Source: Poa pratensis (lineage: Eukaryota; Streptophyta; Magnoliopsida; Poales; Poaceae). Taken from it: a DNA stretch of 64,000 nucleotides. The DNA is taken from positions 863,027 to 927,026 of the forward strand of contig CAMZMU010000013.1 of assembly GCA_947311845.1 (NCBI GenBank), in the 5' to 3' direction. This document shows positions 63,089 to 64,000 of this stretch, in pieces. Every line of letters starts with the position of its first letter. Position 1 is the first letter of the stretch. The translations under genes and the position numbers were made by a program. The notes under the pieces are model-generated. The model made no database searches and was not told the DNA's origin. It worked only from the letters and a program-made list of their open reading frames with translations.

Positions 63089-64000
63089 GCCATAGCGTAG
63101 TTAATGTTCTTGTGTGCACTTGTTTGTTTTATTTCTAAGTAGTTTTTATTTTCAGTTTTAAGTTGTTTTTTATCTTACTATGGATAGGGAACGCGAATTA
63201 TAAAAAAATTAGTTGTAATTGTTATCTAAAACGTTTTCAAAAAGAGAGTGATTGGAAAGATGAGCAATGATTAAGTGGGGGTCGACCTTGAACACTTGTG
63301 TTCATGCCTGTGAAATCAAAGCAAATCTTTCCATGGAAGCTTCTCAACCAAAAACATTTAAATATTGTAAATATTGTGTATATACCTCTGTACATAAAAA
63401 TAAAATGCTAATTATAGTCTCAAGTTAATTGAAAGTTGATAGTTTTGCTTTGCTGTCCAGAAACATATTTTCTGTGCTCCACCGTATAAAATGTTTAAAA
63501 TCACCAGAACGTGATCTTGATCTAAAATTTCTTGAGTGCAAAGTGATGCTTATTAGCTTTCTTTTATTAGTTTTAACTTTTCTGATTTGAGTTATGTAGC
63601 TGTCCCGAAAAGTTTGATCTTTACTGACTATTTAGTTTAGACAGATTTCTGTGCTTCTCTGTAAATAAAATCTTGATAAATCTCAGAATAGTATTTTGAC
63701 CTAAAATTTTTTGTGCTTCAACCTGAGATCATAATCTGTCTTTCATTAGTTATAAGTTTTTCGATTTGAGCTACTTAACTATCTCTTTAAGTGTCATCTT
63801 TACAGACTGTTCAGCTTTGGCAGATTGTTATGCTTATTTAGTATTATGCTTATACTCAATGTTTATAATCTTTACTTGATCAATAAAAGTTATAAATTGG
63901 TTAGTATACAGTAGTTAATGTTAAATTAAACTTGTCAATGCTTGAACATGAGTGGATTTTATTTAATGAGTACTAACCCTACTAATGAGTTTTGTGAAGT

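Larger units (their letters stand above)
60355..64000 (+). mobile_element. Second Gypsy retrotransposon: 5' LTR and leader only
   Basis: It starts TGATACGTCCAAAACGTATC inside the Athila LTR (left target ATCCC). The LTR runs to 63060 including a nested LINE; without it the LTR is about 1.5 kb. A TATA box CTATATAAAGGG lies at 60764-60775. The primer site TGGCGCCGTTGCCGGGGA is at 63071-63088. The LTR's last bases are TTA rather than CA, a decay sign. From 63089 to the window end there is AT-rich leader with no frame. Gag-pol lies outside. Confidence 0.88.

Noticed and set aside
63089..64000. Search for a Gag start in the second Gypsy leader
   Set aside because: Only short AT-rich frames; coding presumably begins beyond the window.

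Overview
The window reads as a transposon-rich, intergenic-to-genic stretch of a grass nuclear genome, most likely Triticeae (wheat, barley, Aegilops or rye). The evidence is a CACTA element opening CACTAGTGGAAAACGGGC with subterminal CGGGACTAAAG motifs, a Gypsy LTR opening TGATACGTCCAAAACGTATC followed by the primer site TGGCGCCGTTGCCGGGGA, Stowaway/Tourist/hAT miniature elements, intron-containing genes and abundant LINEs. Nothing bacterial, organellar, rRNA or CRISPR-like was seen. All calls come from reading the sequence; no search was run.

Layout. 1-3.1 kb: a possible small Helitron and a tandem triplication carrying three tRNA-Gln copies (two intact, one decayed). 3.1-8.4 kb: LINE and Gypsy remnants, a LINE-like retroelement of unknown family, a 277-bp tandem duplication and a MITE. 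8.5-12.3 kb: a decayed and a nearly intact PIF/Harbinger element. 13.9-16.2 kb: a genuine gene for a zinc-binding, catalytic-domain-lacking dual-specificity-phosphatase-like protein, followed within 160 bp by a very young 5.5-kb Copia-like element (identical 528-bp LTRs, TGTAT target duplication) whose body is unusually rich in TTCC on one strand. 22.6-27.7 kb: a segmental duplication with two VQ-motif genes and W-box-containing promoters, separated by hAT and Tourist elements. 28.3-31.7 kb: a complete, very young non-autonomous LTR retrotransposon (identical 278-bp LTRs, GAGAC target duplication) with one long ORF: a Gag-like start fused to about 660 residues I cannot assign. 32-38.7 kb: exon-like pieces of uncertain genes, another copy of the LINE-like retroelement and a Harbinger MITE. 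38.7-40.2 kb: a Helitron with internal tandem repeats. 40.3-44 kb: a LINE with endonuclease and reverse transcriptase.

44-64 kb is one nested stack. A DUF6598-like gene fragment is broken by a Copia element with 116-bp LTRs, which is broken by a CACTA transposon, broken by an Athila-like Gypsy element on the minus strand, broken by a second Gypsy element, whose LTR is broken by a 5'-truncated LINE. Only the innermost LINE is closed at both ends; the other right-hand halves lie beyond the window.

Functional host genes supported here are few: tRNA-Gln, the DSP-like zinc protein and the two VQ proteins. The most unusual object is the Gag-plus-unknown-ORF retrotransposon at 28.3-31.7 kb; the strand-biased TTCC content of the young Copia-like element is second.
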